64,000 nt of DNA, from assembly GCA_963920705.1 (NCBI GenBank), contig CAWUCO010000180.1, positions 62,001 through 126,000 on the forward strand, in the 5' to 3' direction. Under the pieces are notes generated by a model. It was not told the origin of the DNA. It saw only the letters and a program-made list of their open reading frames with translations, and did not search any database. Origin of the DNA: Odiellus spinosus. Lineage: Eukaryota > Arthropoda > Arachnida > Opiliones > Phalangiidae. Below, in pieces: positions 21,111-32,900 of this stretch; the stretch's first letter is position 1; each line of letters begins with the position of its first letter. The translations under genes were made by a program, and so were the position numbers.

Positions 21111-21840
21111 ATCAGTTCTTGTTTAAGCCATATTCGAAAATATTCCCTCGAGCCACCGCAGAACGAACACGTCAATACTCTCAGCATAATACAATAGTTC
21201 TTAAATTTCAGTTCACACAGTTTAATTCAGAAGTGCTTTAGATTTAGATGAATATTGCGAGTTACGTATAAATAACACCGCTTAAGCCGTGGTTTTCATT
21301 TTGATGGCTTAATCCGTTTAATTTTCACTTTTCACTTAGATTTAAAATGAAACCATTCAGTTTATTTGCCGGTTAATTTCCATAGGAAAACTTCAACTTT
21401 ATTGTATTGTATAGTATAGTATTTTCACTATCGTTTTCTTGTTCATTAAATATTTATGGAATTAAATCTGAGCTGAAATGATATTCCGCAAATAGTTCTT
21501 ATTGGTTATTGTTTTTTGTTAATTCGAAAATATGCCCTCGAGCCGCATCGAGTAGAGAGAGTACGCCACTACTCTCAACATAATTGGTTTAGTTCTCAAA
21601 CTTCTTATAATATCTTGTCACAAAGTTTATTTCAGAAGTATCTTCGATATAGATGAATATTTTTGTTTGTATAAAACGTATAATCTTTACTTTCCACTTG
21701 GATTAAAAATGAAATGATTCAGCCTATTAGCCAGTCAATTCCAAAGGAAACTTCAAAAATGTATCGCATTCAATTTTTACTATGGTCTTCTTGTTCATTG
21801 AGTATTTCTGGAATAAAAACGGCACTGAACTTTCCATGGT
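21110..21840. repeat. Two diverged tandem units of about 400 bp
   Basis: Unit 1 (about 21110-21490) and unit 2 (about 21520-21840) share in order: CGAAAATAT.CCCTCGAGCC, TACTCTCA.CATAAT, TTCAGAAGT, ATAGATGAATATT, AAACTTCAA and CTTGTTCATT.A.TATTT. Divergence is high, so the duplication is old. Confidence 0.7.
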
Positions 21841-22440
21841 AAATGATAAAGGTCTTTCTATGTTGGTATTCGTCAACATAAGTTGCATCAAATGTAGCAC
21901 GTGTTGATATCATGAAATATTAGGTTTTGAGGGTAAATGTGTGAGAGTAAATGAGATTTTTCTACTAGTTTATTAATTGTAAATTATACCGAATTAAATG
22001 AAAGTAAATGCTTTTGAACGTTTCACAAACTAACCACAGTTATAGGTACTAATCCGTAAAGACTACAAATAATTAAAATTGTTAAAGATAAACATATTTT
22101 GGAAATTTTTATAAAATATAGTAACTTTACATTTGTCTTAACCCCCCCCCCCCCCCCACCACACACACACCCTCTACTCCAAAGGCGCAGGCGCGTAGTA
22201 ACGTTTTTGAATTGGGGGACACAGTTAAGCACCACACCAAATATTGACCGATTTTAGGTCCTTCAAAGATTTTAGAGGGTACATTGTACACCTGTACATT
22301 AAGTTCCTACACCACTAGAAAGACAGGGCAAGTCTGCCTCTCGTTCGGTTTTAAACCATATCGTATCCTATTTGCTCCGAATATCAGATTTCTTACCCTC
22401 TTTTCGACTATCCACCCCCACTATATGCACGCGTGTATCA
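21841..22440. other. AT-rich stretch with a poly-C/(CA)n microsatellite
   Basis: A poly-C run of about 18 and a CA repeat occur at 22141-22170. Otherwise nothing is recognised. Confidence 0.6.
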
Positions 22441-23300
22441 CCCACGCGTGTTCGTATGCTTTGGAACTAACATTGTTAGTCATATTGAGTTAGTCTCAAC
22501 GCCAATGATATCTACATTTCTACGTGTCTAGATGTAATATTGAGTTAGCCTCAAATCCCATGATATTTGCGTGCCATGTTGTCAGCCCCTCCGCTTATCT
22601 AGCTGTCACGTTGAGTTTGTCCGACCGCCCATATTATTTAGATGCCACGTTGTATTTGTCTGAGCACCCAAGCTATCTAAAAGTCATGTTGAGTTTTCTC
22701 TCAACTTAAATATTCTCAAGGTGTCATAGTGAAATGCTTCTCAATGTCTTTAACATCTGTGAGTTCCTCTCAACGTGAATATCTTCTAGGTGTCAAGCTA
22801 ACTTTCCTCTCAACGCCTAAGACATCTAGGTGTCATGTTGAGTTTCTTCTCAACTTCGATATCATTTAGGTTTTATGTGACTTTCCTTTCAACGTCAGCA
22901 ACGTAGAGATACGTGTCATATTGTCTATCCTCTCCAAGCAATATCACCTACGTACCATGTTGAGTTTCTTCTAACATGGGTATCATTTAGTTGTCATGTT
23001 CGATTTCTTTGCAACGACAATATCATCTAGGTATCATGGTAATCTCGCTTTTATGTTAAGTTTGGTTTCAACGGCAACAATTTTTTGTGTAGCGTCTGGT
23101 CTCTATGTCAATGCAACCTCTCTAAAACATAAGTCATATTTGTGTCATGTTTGGTTTCATATCGATGTCCATGGGATCTCGGTATCGACCAGATGAGTTT
23201 CATTTCAATATCCCAATCACCTCAGTTGTCATGTTGAGTTGGCTCTCAAGTCTAATAATCTTCCGTTGACATGACATATTAGTTTGGTCTAAATTTGGCC
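22440..23300. repeat. Degenerate minisatellite, period about 45-50 bp
   Basis: Roughly sixteen or more diverged units follow the pattern CTCAAC...ATATCATCTAGGTGTCATGTTGAGTTT. Open frames inside it (22524-22709, 22996-23196) are by-products. Confidence 0.8.
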
Positions 23301-23367
23301 TCAACATTAGACAGTACCTTTCATTCAACATAAATTATTTCTGCGATTGTACCAGATTTTCACGAAC

Positions 23368-23841
23368 TTATTTTAAATTTTTTTCAAGCAAGAGGAGATA
23401 TACATCTGTCAGGTTTTTAACAAAATTTCTTCTGGATTCTAGTTTTTTATCATTGCAAACCATCCAATTATTCCCGCCACTCTTTTTTTCTATCATTGTA
23501 TAGTAGTGACCGGATGTCGTCGACTCCCCAACGTGAATAACGACAGCCTTTGTTTTAAATGTCATTTCTCCAATTCGTACTCTTTGAGTGTTGAAACTTC
23601 TTATCGGATACCTTAGTTTAACCAGGCTTCCCTGCTGGTTTGGTACCTTGAGCGGCACGTATTCGAGCCTAGCAAAATTTAGCAGGAGATACTTATTCAC
23701 CGAGTGCAAAACGCTTCTAGATTCCATTGAATAATGTTGATAATGAACGCAACGTGACTCAAAAGTCAGCCATTTACCAAACAGGTCGCGGAATTCTACT
23801 CTGTGGATTTTAGAGACTTGCTCGCTTGGGATGTTAACCAA
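23368..23841 (-). pseudogene. Ubiquitin carboxyl-terminal hydrolase (USP)-like C-terminal fragment
   Basis: The 157-codon frame resembles the C-terminal half of the USP/UCH peptidase domain. It has a beta-rich start, I-H-V-G-E-S-T-T-S-G-H-Y-Y with the histidine of the catalytic triad, a W-M-V-C-N-D-K block where USPs have W-x-x-F-D-D, and a final V-Y-L-L-L-L-E-K matching the usual A-Y-x-L-x-Y. USPs remove ubiquitin from proteins. The N-terminal Cys box is not found. The sequence upstream on the minus strand (23850-23960) contains a C-R-I-C-N piece in another frame, so the fragment is probably frameshifted and incomplete. It could be a host gene relic, an exon of a larger gene or part of a repeat. 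Confidence 0.55.
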
Positions 23842-24469
23842 ATACGAGGTATTCTGTACCTGTATTGAAGTTGTCTATCTTTCAGGATGACCCATTGCGC
23901 ATTTTGGGCACCTTCTTTGTTCTTCAATTCATTACAGATACGGCAAAATATAATGATACCAATGAATCACAAATGTTAAGTAATTTTTTCAACTAGTTCG
24001 CGCCCAAAAGTTTGAAATTTCTGGTTCAGTCAGTTCATAAGAACTGGTTCCAAAGTTTCAAACGCCATCTATCGCTCATAGACAGCACTACTTTATGTTA
24101 CCGTAGCATGAACAGGCCTCCTTTCCTGTTGTCTGGTCAAAAAATGTGACCTATATACTTTGACATCACTTTCCCCTTAATGGCGCTACTCCGTCTATAG
24201 ATACTCTAATAAAAACTAAACAGTAAGTCAATTAGTTTTTTATGAAAACACTACAAATAATTTAAATTTTCCGCCGAGTTTTATTATAAAATTATCAATT
24301 TAACACGCCTGTTTCAGAGTCCATTTTACTAAGACATTTTGTAAGTCTCACCGCTATATATCATGGGGCTATTGTGAAATACCCAAGTTTAAGTACCCTG
24401 CTCGCTGCATTTTATAATGATGATATAAAAAATTGTTCAGGCCATTTAAAAATTCAGCCTTGCAATAAT
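23842..24469. other. AT-rich stretch, no supported gene
   Basis: Nothing recognised. Confidence 0.5.
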
Positions 24470-25110
24470 AACAACGCGTAGAATGCTAGACACCATCTTA
24501 TCTCGTTAAACCAGCGCATATTTGTTTATAGTTCCTTCCTTTTGCTCTATTACTTCTTTATAATTAAACATTGTAGATCGTTGTTCAGCCTTATCTTTGC
24601 AGCGCGTAAGAAGCTAGAAACCCATCTATCTCTTATTTACGCGTTTCTTAGAGATAGTTACTAGTTACCCTATTCCGTCTTTCTCGGTCTTTCAAGCTTT
24701 ATCACGCTATTGTTATCTCGGTCTTTGTATTTAACTACAGAATGTTAAGAGTCCTTCGGTCAAACTAGCCTTTTTTTCACTCTTTTACCTTTGTCTCTAT
24801 TGCATCTTTCTAATTGAGACAATCTATTATATCCTAGTTCAACCATCTTTGCAGCGCGTAAAAAACTATAATACCTCTATCTCTTAACTATGCGTTTCTT
24901 ACAGAGAGACTTAGAGTACCTCTATTCGGGCTAGCCCATTTATTTATCTATCTCTCTAATGCAAACTCTCAATGGAACGCCGTCTTTCGCGGTGCTTGAA
25001 CGTTATCTATACCTTTTATCTGTCTTAGTATTCAACATTAGATAAGTATAGAGTACCCCCGCGATCCTAACATATTTTTCTCTCTCGAATGCAAACTCTC
25101 AATGCAACGG
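24470..25110. repeat. Degenerate tandem repeat, period about 250 bp
   Basis: The block TTTGCAGCGCGTAA.AA followed by ATCTATCTCTTA and GCGTTTCTTA recurs near 24597 and 24848, with a weaker relative from 24477. ATGCAAACTCTCAATG recurs near 24959 and 25089. Confidence 0.65.
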
Positions 25111-25329
25111 ACTCGCGGTCGGACGAAGAAGAAGATGAAAACGAAAACCTCAGTTATCATTGACAAAAAAGATTCCACCTCATAAGACAAATCTCCATAG
25201 ACTTTTCTAATGAAATTTTGAGACACCTATAAATAAAACAGGCCAGCTGGCCTGTTTTTAATGTATCCGGCATTTACCATTTAAACTTGGTGCGCTTACG
25301 CATATACCCCCTGTGTGAGAGATTTAGGT

Positions 25330-25575
25330 ACTACCGGAAAAAGGGGAAAAAACGGCTCTAATGGGGTTGAGGAGCTCGAGCGCCCCGATGCGGTGGCAGA
25401 GGCGCATTAATACGGCCGCTAGACTAGACTCCGACGCCGCGAAAAAACCCGGCAGTGGCCTGACCGTTTTTTTGTTTTTTTAGTTTCGGGGGCGGCGAGC
25501 CGAGTTTTTCCCGGGTGACGGCGCGTAATCGACGGCAGCGTCGGAGACTTGGAGTCTACTCTAGACCAAGCAGTC
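25330..25575. other. GC-rich, CpG-dense island
   Basis: About 240 bp with many CG pairs in an AT-rich setting, 0.9 kb upstream of the receptor start. The outer parts form an imperfect inverted pair (TAGACTAGACTCCGACGCCG against GGCAGCGTCGGAGACTTGG), and two poly-A/T tracts lie inside. It may be a promoter-associated island or a small palindromic element. Confidence 0.4.
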
Positions 25576-26484
25576 CATAGTTGGGAGATAAATGACGTAA
25601 GAATGATCCAAAGCGCGAGTTAATTTAACTTAATTAGTTTAGTCAAGATGTATGGCAAGCTTTGTGAAATATCTTAAAAATGAACGTATTAAAGAAAAGC
25701 GTGTGAGTGAGTACGTCTACATAAGCAGTGTTCTGAAATATATAATAAATTGTAAGAAGCAACCACCACCATAAGACTGTAAATGAACTTTTCATACGTT
25801 AGTGACATCTATACTACCGCATTATCTGATACGTATTAAAATTACTTTTAATTAGCACGTTAATTACTCGGAGATCCCTAACGATTTTAATAAAAAACAA
25901 TTAATCATACTTTTGTAAAATAAGTAATGATTTGGTTTATAGCGATAATTTACGCGATAAACGGCAGCATATACAAATTGAATATTTTGAGTGGAAGAAA
26001 ATGTCGGATACATTGCGTCTATGGATGAGTCTAACTTATGGTAATTAATTTTCTTAAGGCTTTGTTTCATTTTACTCCCACTGTATTAAATATATATTTA
26101 AGCATATAATAATATAAACAAAACCACGAAGTAAATGAAAACTAACACGCATAGGCAATATATATTATAAATTCAAATACGTACGTCTTTAAGAATGTAC
26201 AGTGTTATTACAATGTAACGTTTTGTCTTCTCGGAAATTGTTTTCATTAACGTGTATTTATTTTTTTTTAGAAATAAATTTATCTAAAAAGAAAAAGATG
26301 AACCAGTCAGCTATAAATGTAAATTACTTTGCCTTCGGTACCCTCGATTTACACGCACACGCAATCCACCTATCAGCGAACAAAATTAACAATTCAAATA
26401 TAATGGCAATGAAAAGCGTTTAAATATTGTATTGAAAACATTTGTAAATATTTCTATGAAATAAGAACTGAAAAGAGTGAGGTG

Positions 26485-26922
26485 ATGGCAAGTACTAGGG
26501 GGACATTCGACGCGCGACTTTGTGAAGTTCTCCAACTAACAGTCAGAACATTAAATGTTTTTGGAATCTCTACATATAAACCGTGTAAAACACACTCGCT
26601 TATTCGGGTTTATCATACAGTAGCTTTTATTCTTATGCTAGTACATTTCTTAAGACTAGCAGCTAGTGCTCCTGCGGACCGAGAAACAGGAATTGAGAAA
26701 TTCGGCAATCTATATTTTATAATCGGTGGTGAAAGCGTTTTCAATCAAATTTCGTCAGTCGGATTTAGTTTAATATGCTTTTGCAACATTTGCTTGTTTT
26801 ACCGGTTCAGCCTGCGAAAAAATGGATTTTACGCCAATGCAGAATATGCTTTTGGACAATTGATGAACTCTTTAGACCCGATACAGAGAAAACAATTGAT
26901 GGAAAGAGTACGTCAATTCCAG
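26485..26922 (+). CDS. Chemoreceptor exon 1 (residues 1-146)
   Basis: It encodes the cytoplasmic N-terminus, helix 1 (about residues 44-60) and helix 2 (about 90-110), and ends in V-R-Q-F-Q. The donor is CCAG|GTACGA, phase 0. If intron 1 were retained, translation would stop at 26953-26955. A short leucine-poor N-terminus with the motif L-N-V-F-G-I is typical of the family. Confidence 0.85.
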
Positions 26923-29900
26923 GTACGAATTATTACTTTTAGGATGAAACACTAAAAATCCAAAAAACAGCTTTCATTTAAAAACTGATTCTGACAACAA
27001 TATGGAAAATTGAATTTTGTCGCACCTCCTCGTTGTATTACCGGTTTGTCACTCGCTTTCCTAAATAGTAATTTAATCAAGATTGGCGCGCACTGAAAAT
27101 TATGCGCTTAAATGCTCGTTAGATAACCACAATTCTGGCAGGCTGAAAAAACTACACACTAAAGTAGCCCCACCCCTCCTCCCCACCTGTGGTGTGCGCA
27201 GGGTAAGGGTAGTGTTACTCACCTTGTCGTGGTAAGGGGCCCGAGTTCCTAGTCTCGCACTGTGTTCCGCGAGTGGGTAACACGGCCGTCTCACCCCAAC
27301 CCTTCCGACTCACGGAGGTCCTAGGCGTGTACTTGGTTCCCCGTGGGTCATCCTCCCCAACGGACTGCGCCCTAGCCGGGCTGGGGCTGACGAACCCGGT
27401 TACCGGTTTCCAATTTGGGGCTAAGCCAGGGCTGAACCAGCACGTATTTGGGGGGGGGGGGTATTCCCGTTTCGGCGGGGTACCAGCCTCGGCGTCCTCC
27501 TACACCATAGAGTTGGTCCTTGTGGGTCACGGTTATATAATGGGGACCGTAGGGCACTGCTGTGTGCGTTTTGGTCGACAAGCCAGCTCTTCCAACTTCA
27601 GCTACCTTAGTCTCTCTGCACGTGTGTGTGGATGCACTTGCTCTACATAGCCTTGCTACGCGTTCCAGGCGTGGTTTCGCGCGTGGCACTTAGCGGACGG
27701 ATGATGTAGCCACACGTATTGGCGGGGGTGTTTTGGGCCTGATCCTGGTGTAGCCCCTCAACAAATAAACACTAATAACCCTTTTCTCTCTATAAGGTTA
27801 AAAACAAGAAAGAAATGATGAATAATTTTCAGTTAAGGAACTCTTGGTAATATCAGTTGGACATCATTTTTATTATATTCCTGTGAATATCTTTAAACAC
27901 ATCGATAGAAATATGTTATAAATTATGCTATCCATTTAATTAATTTTCTTGGCGTCAAAGCGACGAGAACACTCCCGAAAGTCACTATGTGTCATTATAA
28001 AAGTCACAGAAAACGAAGTCCTAAATTTCCAATTTGAAGGTGTATTTTTTTGTCGATAGGTATATATATTTTTGTGTTAAAAAGGTTAGAAAAGTTTTTT
28101 TTGTGTTCAATGCCATAAATACTTCTTTTTGTTTTTTTTCTTTCAGTTTAGACTGGATTTACCAAACATCCTTCCGCCAGCATTTAAAATATATTGATTA
28201 TGGAAAAGTATCACGAAATTAATTTATTTTAGGATTTAATCCAGCATTTCAGAAGTCACTTAGAGAGGGGTTCAAGAGAATAATTGTTTTTTCACGATTC
28301 TACTCTTAAAAATAAAACTTTATTGCGTATTTAAACATTCTAGAAATATATCTGAATTTGCAAATCTAGATTGGTTAATGCCTCTTTAAACCTATGAGAG
28401 CACAAATCTGGTCAAGATGTAGATGAAACTAGTTAGAAATATGATTGCGCTTCATCCCTGCAGAGGGTTCAGATGTTTTGATAAAAACTAAACCGATTAT
28501 TGAAACTTAAAATCTCTAGCAGCTCAGATCTAGCCAAGGGTTAAATGAAACTTGTTAAATATGGTTGCACTCCTACAGCAGGCTTTGATATTTTGATGGA
28601 AAATAGACCGGTTATTGTTCTTAAAATCTCTTGCAAAACAAATCTAGACAAAAGTCTTAGATGAAACATTAAATATTTGTCTGCGTTTCATCCCTCCAGC
28701 GGGTTTAGTATATTCATTTTAATACTTTTACGCAAAAACGAATAATTAGTCTAGAATTTAAACTTAATATTTAAGTTAGCACATTCATTAGAATATATGA
28801 TTGAAGTGGCAGGTATATCAAAAAAATTTTATGAACAAAGACGTCGAACAGGGGTAGCCAACCTTTTCGGCTCAAGAGCCAAATTCGAAAATTCCAACAG
28901 GATCTCGAGCGGCAAGCTTCAATTCCATTCGCATTAGGAAAAAACTCTCTTTTTATTATTTCTTTCTTCAATGAACAATAATTCGTACCACGTGAACTTC
29001 GTGAAGAGAAGCAAACGATGCGAGGCAATGACCAGGGCAGGAAAAAACCTTTCCAAATTATTGAGACCCTCGTTGAGACATCACAAGAGAGAAAATTCAA
29101 GGTTACTATGCCACTATTCGCCTTACGAAATTCTCGTTATACTCAAAAATCGGATTTCAAATTTACATAAAGTTTGGCGCAGGCCGCAAAACCATTAAGC
29201 GTAGATAACGATCGCGGGCCACAATTTGAAAAACGGTAGGCCACATGCGACCCACGTGTTGGGCACCCCTGACCTAGAAGGACGTTCTATGATTTCGGAT
29301 CGCTGAAGTGACAGATATTAAATTTTCTTTTAAATCTTAAAATTTAAATATAATCACAATTTTCACAATTTGATAGGATTTAGAGTTTCTAATTCCATAA
29401 CATTAGATTTTATTGACTGGTAAAGTTTAAGAAAAAAAATCATACGATTTTCTTCATTTGACTTTTAACATTAAATTTGGATTAACTATTTTTCAAGGAT
29501 TGTGTCAAACAAAACAAAACTTTTCGATCTTTAGAAAAGGTTGCGTATTCTAGATTTCCACATAGACAAAGGATCAAAGTTTTATCATCTGATATACATC
29601 TCTTAACATAAGTTCATTCCCCAAGATTTAAGCATAATATTTTCGACACATTTTCATATTATTACATTTATTTCCTAGTAATAAAAGCGCACCGGTTATC
29701 CTGAAATCAAGTCCCTTATCTCAGTACCCTGTTTAATATAGTGGGTATCAATCAAGAGCCTTTTTAAAGTATTTTCTAGAGCAGATAGGTCTTGGAAAGG
29801 AGCTACTGAACAACCGAAAAAATTTCCGAAGGGGGCTGCAAAATTCAGAAACCGTGTCCAACCATCTAGATACGCCACTGAAACGACTTCAAGTAATGAC

Positions 29901-32900
29901 TAATTTCAGGATAACCGCGGTGGACTTTTATTACTAGTATTAATAGTAAGAATATTATACTTAAAGGGTGTTCGTGAACTTGAAGCGAGATAAAAACACC
30001 GTCGTACGTAGTAATCAATAAAAACTTTATTACAGAGTAACAGGTAAAATTTGTATGAACGTAAACATTCCGTGCCTGATGCTAGACTGCACTTTTCCCT
30101 TTTATTCAATTAATATTTATACGATTAAAATTATAGTTCTAAAAAATGTATGACCCTTTCTTACAGTTAAAAAATGTAGAAGTCGCGATACAAAAAACTA
30201 ATAATGTCTACAACATTCCGCTCGCCTTGATTTATCAATTTTAAATTAATCTAATGGTAATTTACACAACTTTACAATAGGTCTTTTAACGTGTTCTCGA
30301 TCGCTGGTTTTGAGCGTGACTACGCGTACGTTGCCATCACCTCCGGGATGGAGCTCCAAGATTCGTCCGAGTTTCCATTTGGTAGGAGGGAGGTCATTGT
30401 CCTTGATGATAACCAAATCGCCGATTTCAAGGTTTTCCTTGATTGTTGCCCATTTGGGTCTTTGTTGGAGCCGCGCGAGATATTCATTTCTCCATCGCTT
30501 CCAGAAATGCTGCAAAAGTTGCTGACCAACTTGCCATCTTGACAGCCGGTTGGTTTTGGTCGAGGACAAATCTGGCTCTGGAATCGCTGTCAACGGGCCA
30601 CCAATTAAGAAATGTCCAGGGGTCAATGGGGCCAAATCATCCGAGTTCGTGCTAAGCGCCGTTAGCGGTCTGGAGTTCAGACATGCCTCAATCTGGCATA
30701 AGAGCGTTTGCATTTCTTCATAATTTAAATTGGTGGTGCCAATGACTCTCTTTAAATGATACTTTACTGATTTAACCCCTGCCTCCCATAGGCCTCCAAA
30801 GTGGGGTGCAGCCGGTGGATTGAAGCGCCATGTTATTCCCTCGTCAGCCATCCATCTCGCCACTTCCTCTTCATTTGCAGTCTTGATTACCATCTTCATG
30901 AATTCCTTCATTTCTCGAGCTGCGCCAATGAAATTCGTCCCACAGTCACTAAAGATCTCATTGCTCTTTCCCCGACGAGCGACGAACCGTTTAAGAGCTG
31001 CTAGGAAGGCGTGTGACGTGAGATCGCTCACCAGCTCCAAATGAATGGCTCTCGTTGAAAAACAGGCGAATACGGCAACATAGGCCTTAAACATCTTTTG
31101 ACCACGGCCCTTAAGTACTCGGAGGAGGAATGGCCCTGCATAGTCCACACCGCACGTAAGAAATGCTCTTGCTGGATTTACTCGTGAGGCGGGAAGATCC
31201 CCCATTATTTGCGTTGTTGTCTTTGCTTGGAAGCGAACGCATCGAATACATCTTCGCAAGTGGTATCTGATAGCGTCTCGAATGCCGAAAATCCAAAATT
31301 TCCTCTGAAGCGTTGTCATCAGTAGTTGAGAGCCACCGTGTAAACTACGAACGTGCCCATCAATAATTAGTAAGTCAGTGAGTTTACTTCGTCTTGGTAA
31401 TATGATCGGGTGCATTTGGTCAACTGATAATTTTGCGTGACGGAGTCGTCCTCCCACACGAAGGATTCCATTCGTTGCTAAATAAGGGTTCAGCGAGAGA
31501 AGTTTGCTCTTACTAGGTAAAGGCTTGTTCCCTCTCAAGAGACTGATCTCTGGTTCGAAATACTCTTCTTGAGTGATACGGATCCAATGAGTCATAGCGG
31601 TTTCGAGCTCCTCGCTTGTTAGCGGACCATATCGTCTAGATTCTTTCGTGGTTCGTGTATTGGCAATAAAGCGAAACACATATGCTGTAACATGCTTGAG
31701 CTTCCTTAATGAAGAAGTTGTCATGAGTATCGAATTGTCAAGTTTCATACAATTTACCGCTAGTGTAATAGGTCTTTCTTCGTGCTTGCATTCCGTTGGT
31801 TCTGTTATGGTCGGTTGTGTGTCATATCTCGAATTCATCAGAAATTTAGGTCCTTGCCACCAGAGATCAAGGCCCTTGAGTTCTTGTACAGTTATTCCTC
31901 GGGAGGCACAATCGGCTGGATTCAATTCACCAGCTACATGATGCCACTTTGTAGTCGGAACCAACTGCTGAATTTCAGAGACTCGATTGGCGACAAATGT
32001 TGTCCAACGTTGGGGATGTGAATTGACCCAGGCCAAGACAACTGTTGAATCTGTCCAAGCATGAATCTCTTCGATTTCTAGCTTCAGTGATTCTAAAACT
32101 AGAGTAATTAGTTTGGCCAAAAGAACTGCACCACACAGTTCGAGTCTTGGAATCGTGATAGTTTTTAACGGCGCCACGCGAGTTTTTGCTGCAACCAATT
32201 GTATTTTAACTCTACCATCTTCGTTAACCGTTCTAAGATAGACAGATGCGGCGAAAGCCTTTTCAGAAGCGTCGGAAAATCCGTGTAAACTAACTTCTTG
32301 CCGGATCGCCTGGGATATATGACGTGAAATTTTGATTGTTTCGATTTCCGGAAGTTCATTTTTAAAGTTCTGCCATTTCTGAACCAAATTGATTGATAGC
32401 TCTTCATCCCAGTCCATTTTCTCGCGCCACATCTCTTGTATTAACATCTTATTTCTTATGGTAATTGGTGATAGTAACCCTAAGGGGTCAAAAATCCTGG
32501 TAATATCTGATAGTATGGAACGCTTCGTTACCACTGTTTTATCCAGAGGAAATGACACGGTAAAGAAGAATATGTCTAATGCCGGGTGCCAATTGAGTCC
32601 AAGGGTCTTAATCGTCTCATCGCTTTCAATCGTCAAGGAGCCTTTTATCTCCCTTAGGTCAACCGGCAAGGAGTCGAGCAATTCTTGACTATTAGATGCC
32701 CATTTACGAAGGTCAAATCCTCCGCTCTTAGTAATTCCAAGTAATTGTGATTGAAGCTCCAGCGCGTCTTCAGTTGAATCAGCACCAGACATAAGATCAT
32801 CAATATAATAGTCATTCGAAAGTACCTTGGCTGCCAAGGGAAATCGTTCCGCCTCGTCTATGGCAAGTTGCTGCAGGACCTTGGTTGCTTGATACGGTGC

